This document shows, piece after piece, positions 43,916-52,346 of a DNA stretch of 64,000 nt (positions are counted from its first letter, which is position 1; the number at the start of each line of letters is the position of its first letter). Source of the stretch: Chthonomonas sp. UBA2017. Lineage in GTDB: Bacteria > Armatimonadota > Fimbriimonadia > Fimbriimonadales > Fimbriimonadaceae. The notes under the pieces were generated by a model that was given only the letters and a program-made list of their open reading frames with translations, had not been told where the DNA came from and did no database searches. The position numbers and the translations under genes are program-made. The stretch spans positions 1-64,000 of the forward strand of contig DDCB01000030.1 of NCBI GenBank assembly GCA_002335425.1, read 5' to 3'.

Positions 43916-46771
43916 TTAATCGCTTCCTCCGACCTGAGCCGACATCCCGAACTCTTGGTGCAATCGACAGTGTTCACCCCAGCGGCACGTTCGACAGGCT
44001 TCTCCGGGTGTCGCGCGCATCGGATTGGGTCGCAAAGAGAGAACTGCGGCTTGCACCGTTTGCTCAATTTTGTCTCGCATATCTTGCACGTCTTGCAGAT
44101 CGGTGAGTGCGAGTCGTCGAATATGCGGAGCGTCTTGTTCGGCGAGCGGTGGGGCTTTCACTCCAAGCTCGATCCAGACGCGCTTGCCCATCATTCGGTC
44201 GATGGAGAAAAACGCTCCTCGGGTTGAATTTGGAATCGCCGGAAACAGGCGAATCAAGTCGATCAAGTCGTCAGGTTTTTCGAGTAACTTTTCCAAGGAA
44301 AGTTCGCTCCCTTTGCTGGAGCGAAACGTCGAGATCAGGGGTCGTTCATCCCGCGTTTGGGTGACCGCTGCCACTCGCCCGCGAAGGGTCACTTCGAGCT
44401 GAGGATCGAGTTGGCCGCCGTCACCGAGCTCATCGAGAGGAACATGGACTCGGGTCGTCGTGCGATCGGGCCGCAGAATGTGACGCTCGATCGTCTCCTT
44501 TTTGACCCAGTTTTCGATGAGGGGTCGGAGCGCGAGTCGAAGCAAGCTGACCTGCCACGGACTGAGCTCGTGTCGCCGCTGCTGAATCTCCAGTTCAAGC
44601 TGCTGGGTAAGGAGCTGCGGCAGCTTTGAAAGCGGCCGAGCGGGCATGTTGATGCGTTCGGGGAGTGAGGCCAGAAGGCTTCGATAGCTTGGGGAAGGAA
44701 AGGACTTCCAGCCCAGCCGGTGCGAGGCGGCAGCACGAAACGGACATTGCAGAGCATCGCGAATCTCGTGAGGCGTGATCTCGGCCGGCCGAGGCAAGCT
44801 GGCGATTTGGATGGCTCGCTCGGTGACCAGATAGTTGAGGGGGTTTTGGACCGGCGCGCCCATGGCCAATGAGATTTGAAGATCGGACGGGTTCAGACAT
44901 TGGTCCGGAGGCGGGGCGAGCTCGGTGACTCGGGGGGTCCAGCGCTGGACTGAATTTTGGAATCGCTCCTCGATCAGGGACAAATAGTAGGTCGGGACGT
45001 TGTCTTGGCTGTCACTTGTCAGCGGGTAACTCAGAATCAGCTCATCGGTGACCGAGGCGGCCAGCCGGATGAAGTCAGATCGTTCTTCGCGAGCCTGGAC
45101 GTGCGAATCAAGCAAGGCGGGGAGGTTGAGTCGAATCTTGCGAATCGCAGTCCGGTCTGCATCGTCCAAGATCGGGTCCTCGCGACGTCTTCGAGGGAGC
45201 GAGCCCTCCAGCATCCCGAGAATGATCAGTTTTTGGCACGGCTGAACGGCCTCGGCGGTCGTGACCAGTCGCGTGCCGCTGCTGGTTGCTGGAAGGGTCA
45301 TCTCTTCACTCTGCCAGATCCGCTCGCAATGGGCGACGAAGCTCGAATAGCTGATCTGTTCGAGCCGAGCTTGCTCGGTGACGGCCGTGTCGCGCAGGGC
45401 TCGCTGGAGGGCGGATCGAGCCCGGGCTTCCCGCTCGGCGGTTTCGCGGTGACTCTGGAGCGCAGGAAGGTCGCCGATCAGGTGGATCAGATGGTCGAGC
45501 CAGTCTCGCAAGAGTCTCGGCTCGGCGAGCACCGTTTTGCGCCAACGCAGAATGGAGTCCAGCCAATCGGGGGCCTCAAGCGTCTCCAAGTCCAAGGTCT
45601 CCCAGGGATCGGCTTCAGCCTGGATGGAGGCGGCGTCGTGGGCGAGCAGTTGGTCTGCGATCTGCTTCGCTTCGCCGAGAAAAGTCGTGGTGGCGCATTC
45701 GGCCAGCCCGATGAGCCGAGGGGAGTCGATCGCTTTGAGCAGGCGCAAAGTGAATCCGACGAAGCCGCTGGCGAAGAGGGGAGCGCGAAGGTTGGCCTCA
45801 AGTTGCACGCCCAAGCGCCGAGCGGCGGCGAGCAGCAACGGGGCGTAGGTGTCGGTGTCCCGGGCAAAAATCTGAATTTCGCCCGAAGCGACGCCCTCGT
45901 GCTGCCATCGTTGCACCGTGCGCAGGGCGCATTCGCACTCGGCGAGCTTGTCGGCGGCGTTCAGAATGGTGATTTCGGGCGGATCGCTGGCCTGGTCAAA
46001 CGTGCCGAAGAGGGTGTCGACCCAAAGGGGTGAGGGAGGTGGCGGCGGCGGGATGCCGAAGCAGCTGGCCATCTTTTGGCTCAGCTCAAATCCGCCGGAA
46101 GCGGCATGCTCCAGGAGGACCGTGACCTCAATTCCGCGACCCGCGGCCCAAAGGAGCCACTCGGCAGAGATGGGCTCCAGGCTCGCCGAGGCGTCCACGA
46201 GCAGCCGCTTGACGGGCAAGGCCGCCTCGGCGGTCCACTCGATGCAGGCGCGCAGAGCGGGCAAACTTTGTTCTCGTCCCATCGATTCCAGGAGTTGATT
46301 GACCCGTTCGTCGAGGATCGCCAAAGAGGAGAGTTTGTCGCGAAGGGGTCCTTGGGCTTGTTGGGCGAGGGCACCCAAATCGGCGGCATCAAATCCGCCG
46401 TGGTGGAGTTCTCGCAACGTCTGGGCGAGTGCTTTTTGGGTGCCTGGAAAGGGAGCACTCCGAGCCAAGATCTCGGGCAAAGATTGGGTCCGACACGCCT
46501 CGGCAATACAGGCTCGCACCATCCCCGTGCTCGCGAGTTGGCCCAAGCTGAGCCCCAACGCCCGTGCGACCGAGCGGACGATCTCGGCGAACGACCTCAC
46601 CTCGACCTCCGCCTCGTCAGGGTCGATCCAGCGTCGCAACAAGATCAGTCGTGAGTCCGAAAGCGCCGACATCCAGCCTCGGCCTTTCTTGGCAAATTCC
46701 TCGATCGCCTGGCGGTGCTCCCTTCCGCCGGGCCGCACCCAGCAGACGTTTGGTTTTCCTCGCGTACCCAC
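43916..46771 (-). CDS. addB: AddB-like subunit with Fe-S cysteines but degraded nuclease motif
   Basis: 951 residues from GTG 46771. The order addB-addA and the C-terminal architecture identify it. The four iron-sulfur cysteines of AddB are present: one in DALQCPFRAAASHRLGW (about residue 674) and three in EACRTCRWGEHC (about 923-935). The PD-(D/E)XK nuclease between them should read GRIDRID and DYKSG; here it is LRGRVAAVTQ and LISTFRSSKG (about 795-820), with the acidic residues and the lysine replaced. The N-terminal ATP loop is also degenerate (VRPGGREH). It probably has a structural or DNA-recognition role. Confidence 0.78.
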   Translation of the reverse strand: MGTRGKPNVCWVRPGGREHRQAIEEFAKKGRGWMSALSDSRLILLRRWIDPDEAEVEVRSFAEIVRSVARALGLSLGQLASTGMVRACIAEACRTQSLPEILARSAPFPGTQKALAQTLRELHHGGFDAADLGALAQQAQGPLRDKLSSLAILDERVNQLLESMGREQSLPALRACIEWTAEAALPVKRLLVDASASLEPISAEWLLWAAGRGIEVTVLLEHAASGGFELSQKMASCFGIPPPPPPSPLWVDTLFGTFDQASDPPEITILNAADKLAECECALRTVQRWQHEGVASGEIQIFARDTDTYAPLLLAAARRLGVQLEANLRAPLFASGFVGFTLRLLKAIDSPRLIGLAECATTTFLGEAKQIADQLLAHDAASIQAEADPWETLDLETLEAPDWLDSILRWRKTVLAEPRLLRDWLDHLIHLIGDLPALQSHRETAEREARARSALQRALRDTAVTEQARLEQISYSSFVAHCERIWQSEEMTLPATSSGTRLVTTAEAVQPCQKLIILGMLEGSLPRRRREDPILDDADRTAIRKIRLNLPALLDSHVQAREERSDFIRLAASVTDELILSYPLTSDSQDNVPTYYLSLIEERFQNSVQRWTPRVTELAPPPDQCLNPSDLQISLAMGAPVQNPLNYLVTERAIQIASLPRPAEITPHEIRDALQCPFRAAASHRLGWKSFPSPSYRSLLASLPERINMPARPLSKLPQLLTQQLELEIQQRRHELSPWQVSLLRLALRPLIENWVKKETIERHILRPDRTTTRVHVPLDELGDGGQLDPQLEVTLRGRVAAVTQTRDERPLISTFRSSKGSELSLEKLLEKPDDLIDLIRLFPAIPNSTRGAFFSIDRMMGKRVWIELGVKAPPLAEQDAPHIRRLALTDLQDVQDMRDKIEQTVQAAVLSLRPNPMRATPGEACRTCRWGEHCRLHQEFGMSAQVGGSD

Positions 46772-46779
46772 TCGTCAAG

Positions 46780-46785
46780 TATTAT
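46780..46785. promoter_or_regulatory. Shared divergent -10 region between addB and the membrane-protein gene
   Basis: Only 20 bases separate the two divergent GTG starts. On the plus strand TATTAT is followed by 6 bases and GTG 46792. On the minus strand the same bases read ATAATA, with CATAAT (46786-46781) 9 bases before GTG 46771. Any -35 elements would lie inside the opposite coding region. Confidence 0.5.
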
Positions 46786-46791
46786 GCCTTC

Positions 46792-47442
46792 GTGAAGCGG
46801 CAAGTCTGGACTGGGGCTCGGCAATGGGCGGGCAACTTACTGCCGATGTTGATCTGTGTGCCGTTCGGGGTCGGGGCGATCCTGTTTTTTGATCCGAGCC
46901 GCGGCCTGTCGGGAGCGTCTTTGCTATGTGCGATTCTGTTTCCTGCGGTGGGTTGGTTGAGCTTGAATTGGCTCGGGCTCTGGGGCAACGAATCGATGCG
47001 TCGCCAAGTAACGCGCCTGTATGAGCGGACGGAGCCGCCCCCGGATTGGGGCCGGATTTGGGTAGGCGCGGCGCGCCCCTCGTTTCGAGGGGTCTTGGAT
47101 CCGCACGAAGAGGTAGGGTTCTTGATTTTGCGGCCCGCAGAGCTGGAGTTTTTCAGCGAGACCGTCCGGCTGAAGCTTCCCAAATCGACTCTGACGGCGA
47201 TCCGGACCGGGGTCAATCCTCACAGCTTGGTGGGACTCGGGGGCTGGGTGGTGTTGGTGGGCGAGATCGACGGCCAGCCGATTCTGTTTCGGGTCGAGCC
47301 GCGGGAATCGCCCACGCTGTGGGGCAATGTCCGGCAGCGGAGTCGCCTTCGGGACACGCTGACCCAATGGCTGAAAAGCGAGGGGTCCGAGCCTCCTCAG
47401 AGCGGCTCGGACCCCAGCGCTGGCGGCGTGGTTTCGTCGTAG
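46792..47442 (+). CDS. Membrane protein with a PH/GRAM-like domain, function unknown
   Basis: 216 residues from GTG 46792, chosen because the open frame upstream is antisense to addB and a -10 box stands 6 bases before this GTG. Two membrane helices (about 13-32 and 40-60) precede a soluble domain whose strands (VGFLILRPAELEFFSE, LPKSTLTAIRTG) look like a bacterial PH/GRAM-type fold; the end is Ser/Gly/Pro-rich. No family was firmly recognised. It converges on the flagellin gene with 3 bases between the stops. Confidence 0.65.
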   Translation: MKRQVWTGARQWAGNLLPMLICVPFGVGAILFFDPSRGLSGASLLCAILFPAVGWLSLNWLGLWGNESMRRQVTRLYERTEPPPDWGRIWVGAARPSFRGVLDPHEEVGFLILRPAELEFFSETVRLKLPKSTLTAIRTGVNPHSLVGLGGWVVLVGEIDGQPILFRVEPRESPTLWGNVRQRSRLRDTLTQWLKSEGSEPPQSGSDPSAGGVVSS

Positions 47443-47445
47443 AAG

Positions 47446-48945
47446 CTACCGGAGCAGCGCCAGCACCGACTGAGGGGCGCTGTTGGCCTGGGCAAGAACG
47501 GAAAGACCGCTTTGCTGCAGGATCTGGAGCTTCGTGAATTGAGTCATTTCTTGGGCGACGTCGATGTCTCGGATGGAGCTATCGGTGGCGGCCAAGTTTT
47601 CGCTGGCGATGTTGAGCGACCGGACGTTCGACTCCAGCACGTTGCGTTGGAAGGAGCCAATGTCGCCTCGGGCACGAGTGATCTGGCCGATGGCGGCGTC
47701 AATGACCTGGAGGGCATTGGCGGCCCCGGATTGGCTCGTCACGTCGAGGTTCGACATGCTCAAGCCGGACACGGCGCCTACGCCGAGGTTGGCCGAACTA
47801 AAGTTCCCCAAGCTCAAGTTCGTGGTTTGGCCCGCGTTCGCCCCGATTTGGAACTGAGTCGAGCCGACTCGAAGCTGGCCGATGGCACCATCGGCCGCGG
47901 TCGTCGAGTTGCCGGCCTCATTTAGCCGAATCGAGTTTCCATTCGAATCCTGCAGTACAAGGCCGCTGGAGCCGAACCGCCCGCCGGTGAACGCCGCAGT
48001 GACTGCCGCCATTCCGCCGGTGCCGTCGACGTCGATCGTGACCGTCGCCAGGGCGTCGACACCGGCGTTTTGGCTGGTGCCCGCGCCGCTTCGGATCGTT
48101 CCGACCGAGTCGGTGAGGTCGATGACCGAGTTCGAACCGAATCCGGTCGAGCTCAGTCGGATGCGGTTGTCGTTCGCACCGACGTTGACGATCTGAGCGG
48201 TGACGCCGGTTTGGGCCGACGACTCATTGATTCGCTGAACGAGCTGGCCATAGGTGTCCGTCGCACTGGCGGTGAACGATTGGCCATTGATCGTAAACGA
48301 TCCGGCTCGGCCCGAACCGACGGCGACGGCTGCTGCCGCTCCGATGTCGGCGGCAGTGATGATCGCCATGTTAGCGTCGGTGGTTGCGGCTCGGGTCGCG
48401 ACGGTGGTCACGTCGATGGTCACCGTGGCATTCGACGTGATCGCAAATCCGCCGAACTGGCCATTAAAGCTCATCCCGCCGATCATCGACGCGTTCGTCA
48501 CGGTGGACGAAACGCCCGCCGAACCGTCGAGCAGCTTCTTGGTGCCGAAGGCGGTGTTGCCAGCGACCCGGTTGATCGACGACGCGATCGAATTCAGCTG
48601 ATTCTGGTTAGCTTGGAGTTGGCTGGCGCTGAGCGTTCCGGTGTTGCTGGAGGCCACCGCCAGGGTCCGAGCGTCGCGCAGGAGGCGACCGACCTCGTCC
48701 AAGGCACCTTCTGCGGTCTTGGCCAGGTTCATCGCGTCTTGACTATTTCGAACCGCTTGCTCGATGCCGCTCATTTGCGACCGAAAGCTCTCGGATGCGA
48801 TCAGGCCGGCCGGATCGTCAGCCGCCGAGTTGATTCGCATACCGCTCGAAAGCCGGGTGACGGCACTCGAAAATTGCGTGTTCGTGGTGGACAAATTTCG
48901 CATGGCGTTCATCGCCATGACATTGGTATTGACTCGAAAAGACAT
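47446..48945 (-). CDS. fliC: Flagellin
   Basis: Filament subunit of the flagellum. 499 residues with both conserved ends: N-terminal VNTNVMAMNAMRNL and LSSGMRINSAADDPAGL, C-terminal SLNIASENLAATDSSIRDID followed by SVLAQANSAPQSVLALLR, which form the D0/D1 coiled coils and the export and polymerisation surfaces. The central 250 residues are Ser/Thr/Gly/Asn-rich and variable (D2/D3). ATG 48945 is preceded by a strong GGAGGAAGGA. No other flagellar gene is in the window. No clear sigma-28 promoter was seen in the 209-base upstream gap (48946-49154). Confidence 0.95.
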   Translation of the reverse strand: MSFRVNTNVMAMNAMRNLSTTNTQFSSAVTRLSSGMRINSAADDPAGLIASESFRSQMSGIEQAVRNSQDAMNLAKTAEGALDEVGRLLRDARTLAVASSNTGTLSASQLQANQNQLNSIASSINRVAGNTAFGTKKLLDGSAGVSSTVTNASMIGGMSFNGQFGGFAITSNATVTIDVTTVATRAATTDANMAIITAADIGAAAAVAVGSGRAGSFTINGQSFTASATDTYGQLVQRINESSAQTGVTAQIVNVGANDNRIRLSSTGFGSNSVIDLTDSVGTIRSGAGTSQNAGVDALATVTIDVDGTGGMAAVTAAFTGGRFGSSGLVLQDSNGNSIRLNEAGNSTTAADGAIGQLRVGSTQFQIGANAGQTTNLSLGNFSSANLGVGAVSGLSMSNLDVTSQSGAANALQVIDAAIGQITRARGDIGSFQRNVLESNVRSLNIASENLAATDSSIRDIDVAQEMTQFTKLQILQQSGLSVLAQANSAPQSVLALLR

Positions 48946-49141
48946 TCCTTCCTCCGTGATGTCTGGCCCTTTCGGGACCCACTCTGGACGGAGCAGCGTG
49001 CTGCGTGGTCATCCTAACCTTCCGTCCCTGGAGAGGTGATTGGACAACGGAGGGGGACGCCTCCCGCTGAGAATACGGGGGTCGCCGTGAAACCTGGTGG
49101 AGCTACGGGGGCACGGGCCAACACAGACCGTCAGAACCCCG

Positions 49142-49147
49142 TAAAAT
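49142..49147 (+). promoter_or_regulatory. TANNNT box before the 138-residue protein gene
   Basis: TAAAAT, then seven bases, then ATG 49155. This is the same arrangement as at several other starts in the window. Confidence 0.5.
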
Positions 49148-49154
49148 CAAGAGG

Positions 49155-49571
49155 ATGCCGCTCAATACTTATGTCGCTGAGCTTCGACGCTCGATCCATG
49201 CCGAGCTGGTCGCCGGGGCCGAACCTTCGGTCGGGAGCTTCTCTTCTGAGGCCCTCGCCGAAGCCCGAGTCAAGGGCCGCCCCCAGATGGGGTCGGCGAG
49301 CTTCCGGCCCCACCAGATTCAACTGGAGTTCATCTATCACGATCCGCTCTCGGCGGCGACGGTCTTCGTGGTCACGGTCGATGCTCCGGAAAGGATTGTG
49401 TTTCTGCCTGTACCGGGTTGGGTGGTGGAGTCGATTTGGCAGGGCGAGATCGATGGGAGCTATCACTTTGAGTCAGACGCCGTGCGCTTGGTGGACGAAT
49501 ATCGACAGGGGCTGGACGCCGAGGGGAATGCCGCTTGGTTCGAAAAGCGGATGGCCAAGCGCAGAGAATAG
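49155..49571 (+). CDS. Conserved-looking small soluble protein of unknown function
   Basis: 138 residues, no signal peptide or membrane helix. The body has alternating hydrophobic strands (IQLEFIYHDPLSAATVFVVTV, then IVFLPVPGWVVESIWQGEIDG) and a helical charged C-terminus, suggesting an alpha/beta or beta-sandwich fold. I do not recognise the family. It lies between the divergent flagellin gene and the asparaginase-like gene, which has its own promoter-like box, so they need not be one operon. Confidence 0.65.
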   Translation: MPLNTYVAELRRSIHAELVAGAEPSVGSFSSEALAEARVKGRPQMGSASFRPHQIQLEFIYHDPLSAATVFVVTVDAPERIVFLPVPGWVVESIWQGEIDGSYHFESDAVRLVDEYRQGLDAEGNAAWFEKRMAKRRE

Positions 49572-49585
49572 CCGCCCGCCTGCGG

Positions 49586-49591
49586 TAAGTT
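49586..49591 (+). promoter_or_regulatory. TANNNT box before the glycosylasparaginase-like gene
   Basis: TAAGTT is followed by seven bases (GGAGGCG) and ATG 49599. The GGAGG is too close to the ATG to be a usual ribosome-binding site, so a leaderless start is favoured. Confidence 0.45.
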
Positions 49592-49598
49592 GGAGGCG

Positions 49599-50483
49599 AT
49601 GGAAGTCATTGTGGCCACGTGGCGCGAGCCGGGCGACGTCGCGAGTGCTGCGGCGATGGCGGCTCGCCGAGAAGGAGCCGATTTGGCGACGGCCCTTGAG
49701 AGAGGTCTTGCGGCGGCTGAACTCGACCCGAGCCTGATTGCGATCGGCCTGGGGTCGGTGCCGAATGCGGATGGTGAACTTGAGCTCGATGCCTCGATGA
49801 TGATCGGGAAGACGCTGGAAGCAGGGGCAGTTTGTGGTGTGCGTGGGATCGTCCCGGTGATCTCCCTGGCCCGGCGGGTGATGGAGCGGACGCCCCATGT
49901 CATGCTGGCTGGCGAGCAAGCCCGGCGATTCGCCCTGGAGCAGGGATTTGAGCCGAGGAACCTTCTGACGGAAAATGCTATTGCCCGCTACGAGGAGTGG
50001 AGGCTTCGCCCCGAGCGGATCAAGGAGTACGTGCACCACGTCGATGACAAGCCGAGCGACACGATCACGATGATTGGGCTTTGCGACGGCGAGTTGGTCG
50101 CGGCGTCTTCGACCAGCGGGCTCCCCTTCAAAAAGCCTGGACGGATTGGCGATTCTCCGATCATCGGAGCCGGGATCTATGCCGACGACGAGATTGGGGC
50201 GGCCGGGGCTACTGGAAATGGCGAAGAGCTTTGGAAGGCCTGTGCATCCTTCCGCACGACGATGAACCTCCGAGCCGGGATGTCGCCCCAAGAGGCATGC
50301 GAAGAGACCATTCGCCACATGATCCGGCGGCAGCCTAAATCCATCGACATCCCATGCGTTGTTTTTGCGATGGATCGCCAAGGCAAGATTGGAGCGGCCT
50401 CAACCAAGCATCCGTTCCCGCTTTGGGTGTGTCGAGATGGGAACCGGGAGCTCCTGGAGTTCCCCAGCCTGGGGCCGGAGTAG
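49599..50483 (+). CDS. Glycosylasparaginase / isoaspartyl peptidase-type Ntn hydrolase
   Basis: 294 residues. The self-cleavage site of the family is clear: Asp154-Thr155 in KPSDTITMIGL, Thr155 becoming the nucleophile of the beta chain. Downstream, SSTSGLPFKKPGRIGDSPI, GAGIYADDEIGAAGATGNGE and the GE turn are characteristic of N4-(beta-N-acetylglucosaminyl)-L-asparaginase. The alpha chain has MMIGKTLEAGAVCGVRGI. No signal peptide is visible, so it would act in the cytoplasm on N-glycosyl-asparagine or related beta-aspartyl compounds; the exact substrate cannot be read from sequence. Confidence 0.9.
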   Translation: MEVIVATWREPGDVASAAAMAARREGADLATALERGLAAAELDPSLIAIGLGSVPNADGELELDASMMIGKTLEAGAVCGVRGIVPVISLARRVMERTPHVMLAGEQARRFALEQGFEPRNLLTENAIARYEEWRLRPERIKEYVHHVDDKPSDTITMIGLCDGELVAASSTSGLPFKKPGRIGDSPIIGAGIYADDEIGAAGATGNGEELWKACASFRTTMNLRAGMSPQEACEETIRHMIRRQPKSIDIPCVVFAMDRQGKIGAASTKHPFPLWVCRDGNRELLEFPSLGPE

Positions 50484-50486
50484 CAC

Positions 50487-52346
50487 TTGGCCAAGCTCAT
50501 CGGCACCGCTGGGCATGTGGATCACGGCAAGACGTCGTTGATTCGGGCGTTGACTTCGATTGACGCCGACCGTTTGCCCGAAGAGAAGCAACGCGGCATG
50601 ACGATCGACATCGGGTTTGCCTATGTCGATCTGCCGAAGGCGGGCCGGGTCTCGATCGTTGACGTCCCTGGGCATGAGCGGTTCTTGACGAATATGCTCG
50701 TCGGGGCTTTGGGGATCGACGTCGCGATCTTGTGCGTGGCCGCCGACGAGTCGGTGATGCCTCAGACTCGCGAGCACCTTGAGATTTTGAGCCTCTTGCC
50801 AGTGGAGAAACTCGTGGTCGCGATGACCCGCTCTGACCTGGCAGACGAGGTCGTTCGAGAGATCGCCCGCTCGGAGATCGAAGACCTTCTGGCCCAGACC
50901 CGGTTTGCGGGAGCTCCGATCCAATCGGTCTCGGCCATCACGGGCGAAGGGCTCGACGAACTCAAGGCGTTGCTCGATGAGGCGCTTCAAGGGAGCGAGC
51001 CGGTGGCCCCGGGCGGTTGGTATCTTCCGATCGACCGCGTTTTTACGGTCAAAGGCTACGGGACGGTCGTGACCGGGACGCTTGCTCAAGGCGTCGTTCG
51101 GCTGGAGGATCGAGCCGTCTTGATGCCGAGCGGCCAAGAGACACGCATTCGCGGCATTGAGTGGCATGGCGAAGCCCAATCGCAAAGTGAAAAGGGTCGA
51201 AGAACAGCTCTGAATCTCGGCAAAGTCGGGATTGACGAAGTGCATCGAGGAATGATTGTGGGGGATCCCGCGGGGGTCTTTTCGTCCTCGTTGGTGGAAG
51301 GCCGGGCGGAGTGGCTGGCGGAAGTCAAGCACGCGACTCGGATTCGACTTTCGCTGGGCTCCGAAGAGGTCATGGGAAAGGCGCTGAGAAATGACCACGA
51401 CCCGAATTGGGTCCAATTCAAGCTCGAACGCCCGATTGCGGTGGTGGCGGGCCAGGCGTTTATTGTTCGTCGATACAGTCCGCCGAAGCTGCTCGGCGGG
51501 GGTCGGGTGACGATCCCGCAGGCTCGACTGCGCCGAAAGTCGGATCGCGGGTCGACGGTGGCCGCATCTCACCTCTCGGAGTCGGAGCAACTGGTTGCCT
51601 GGGTCCAGGCCTCGCGATGGGGTGAGTCGTCCGAAGAGCTGTGTCGACGCCTTGGCAAGACCAGTCAGGCCCTCGGGAGCGTTTTTGAGGACCTCAAGTC
51701 TTCGGGAAAGCTGGTCGGATTTGCCGGCTTCTGGTTGACGCCCGACCGATTGGAGCAAGCCCAGCAAGCCGCCCACCAAGCCCTTGCGGAGCTCCACGCT
51801 GAATTCCCGGCGAAGGCATTTTTGCCCCGAGAGCTGTGGATCAAGCGGGGGCAAGTGCCTTGGAAGGGCAAGCCGCTCGACCGGCTGGTGGCTCACTGGG
51901 CCCAGGAAAAGTTCTTACGCGTCCAAGGGACGGAGATCGCTCTCTATGACCACTTGGTCCGGCTGAATCCTAAGCAGCAGCAGCTCTTGGATCGGGTCGA
52001 AGAGGGGTTGAGAGCCTGCGGCATGAATGTCCCGCCGGCGCTGGAACTCTCTCGCCAACTTTATCTGCCGCCGCAGGCGGTCGAGGAGATCTTGCGACTC
52101 GGTCTGGAGTCAAGGCGGCTCGTCTGGATTGCCGAGGGGGTGATCTACACTCAAGATCAGCTCCTCCAGTTTCGAACCGACTTTTCGGCCCGAGTCGAGA
52201 AGCGACCGTTCGCCGCCGCCGAGTTTCGGGACCACTTCGGGTCGAGTCGCAAGTATGTCATCCCGCTTTTGGAGTGGATGGATGCTCAGGGTTGGACGCT
52301 TCGGCAAGGCGATTCTCGAGTGATGCGGGGCTTGGACTCCGCCTGA
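50487..52346 (+). CDS. selB: Selenocysteine-specific translation elongation factor SelB
   Basis: 619 residues from TTG 50487, three bases after the preceding stop. G1 is GTAGHVDHGKT, G2 QRGMTIDIGFA, G3 DVPGHERF, and the G4 box reads TRSD; the domain order EF-Tu-like G domain, two beta barrels (about 175-330) and C-terminal winged helices (about 380-619) is that of SelB. MTIDIGFAYVDL and NMLVGALGIDVAILCVAADE are SelB-specific in flavour. It delivers Sec-tRNA to UGA codons with a SECIS hairpin. selA, selC and selD are not in the window. Confidence 0.93.
   Translation: MAKLIGTAGHVDHGKTSLIRALTSIDADRLPEEKQRGMTIDIGFAYVDLPKAGRVSIVDVPGHERFLTNMLVGALGIDVAILCVAADESVMPQTREHLEILSLLPVEKLVVAMTRSDLADEVVREIARSEIEDLLAQTRFAGAPIQSVSAITGEGLDELKALLDEALQGSEPVAPGGWYLPIDRVFTVKGYGTVVTGTLAQGVVRLEDRAVLMPSGQETRIRGIEWHGEAQSQSEKGRRTALNLGKVGIDEVHRGMIVGDPAGVFSSSLVEGRAEWLAEVKHATRIRLSLGSEEVMGKALRNDHDPNWVQFKLERPIAVVAGQAFIVRRYSPPKLLGGGRVTIPQARLRRKSDRGSTVAASHLSESEQLVAWVQASRWGESSEELCRRLGKTSQALGSVFEDLKSSGKLVGFAGFWLTPDRLEQAQQAAHQALAELHAEFPAKAFLPRELWIKRGQVPWKGKPLDRLVAHWAQEKFLRVQGTEIALYDHLVRLNPKQQQLLDRVEEGLRACGMNVPPALELSRQLYLPPQAVEEILRLGLESRRLVWIAEGVIYTQDQLLQFRTDFSARVEKRPFAAAEFRDHFGSSRKYVIPLLEWMDAQGWTLRQGDSRVMRGLDSA

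Noticed and set aside
41581..46771. The helicase pair as a phage-defence or mobile module
   Set aside because: Order addB-addA, Fe-S cysteines and helicase motifs fit a housekeeping repair pair; no integrase, repeats or shift in base composition flank it.
48070..49017. 315-codon plus-strand frame opposite the flagellin gene
   Set aside because: Arg/Gly/Asp-rich translation of a flagellin antisense strand; no ribosome site or domain.
49040..49060. GGAGG...CCTCC hairpin upstream of flagellin
   Set aside because: Five-base stem without T-run or conserved motif; no support for a regulatory role.
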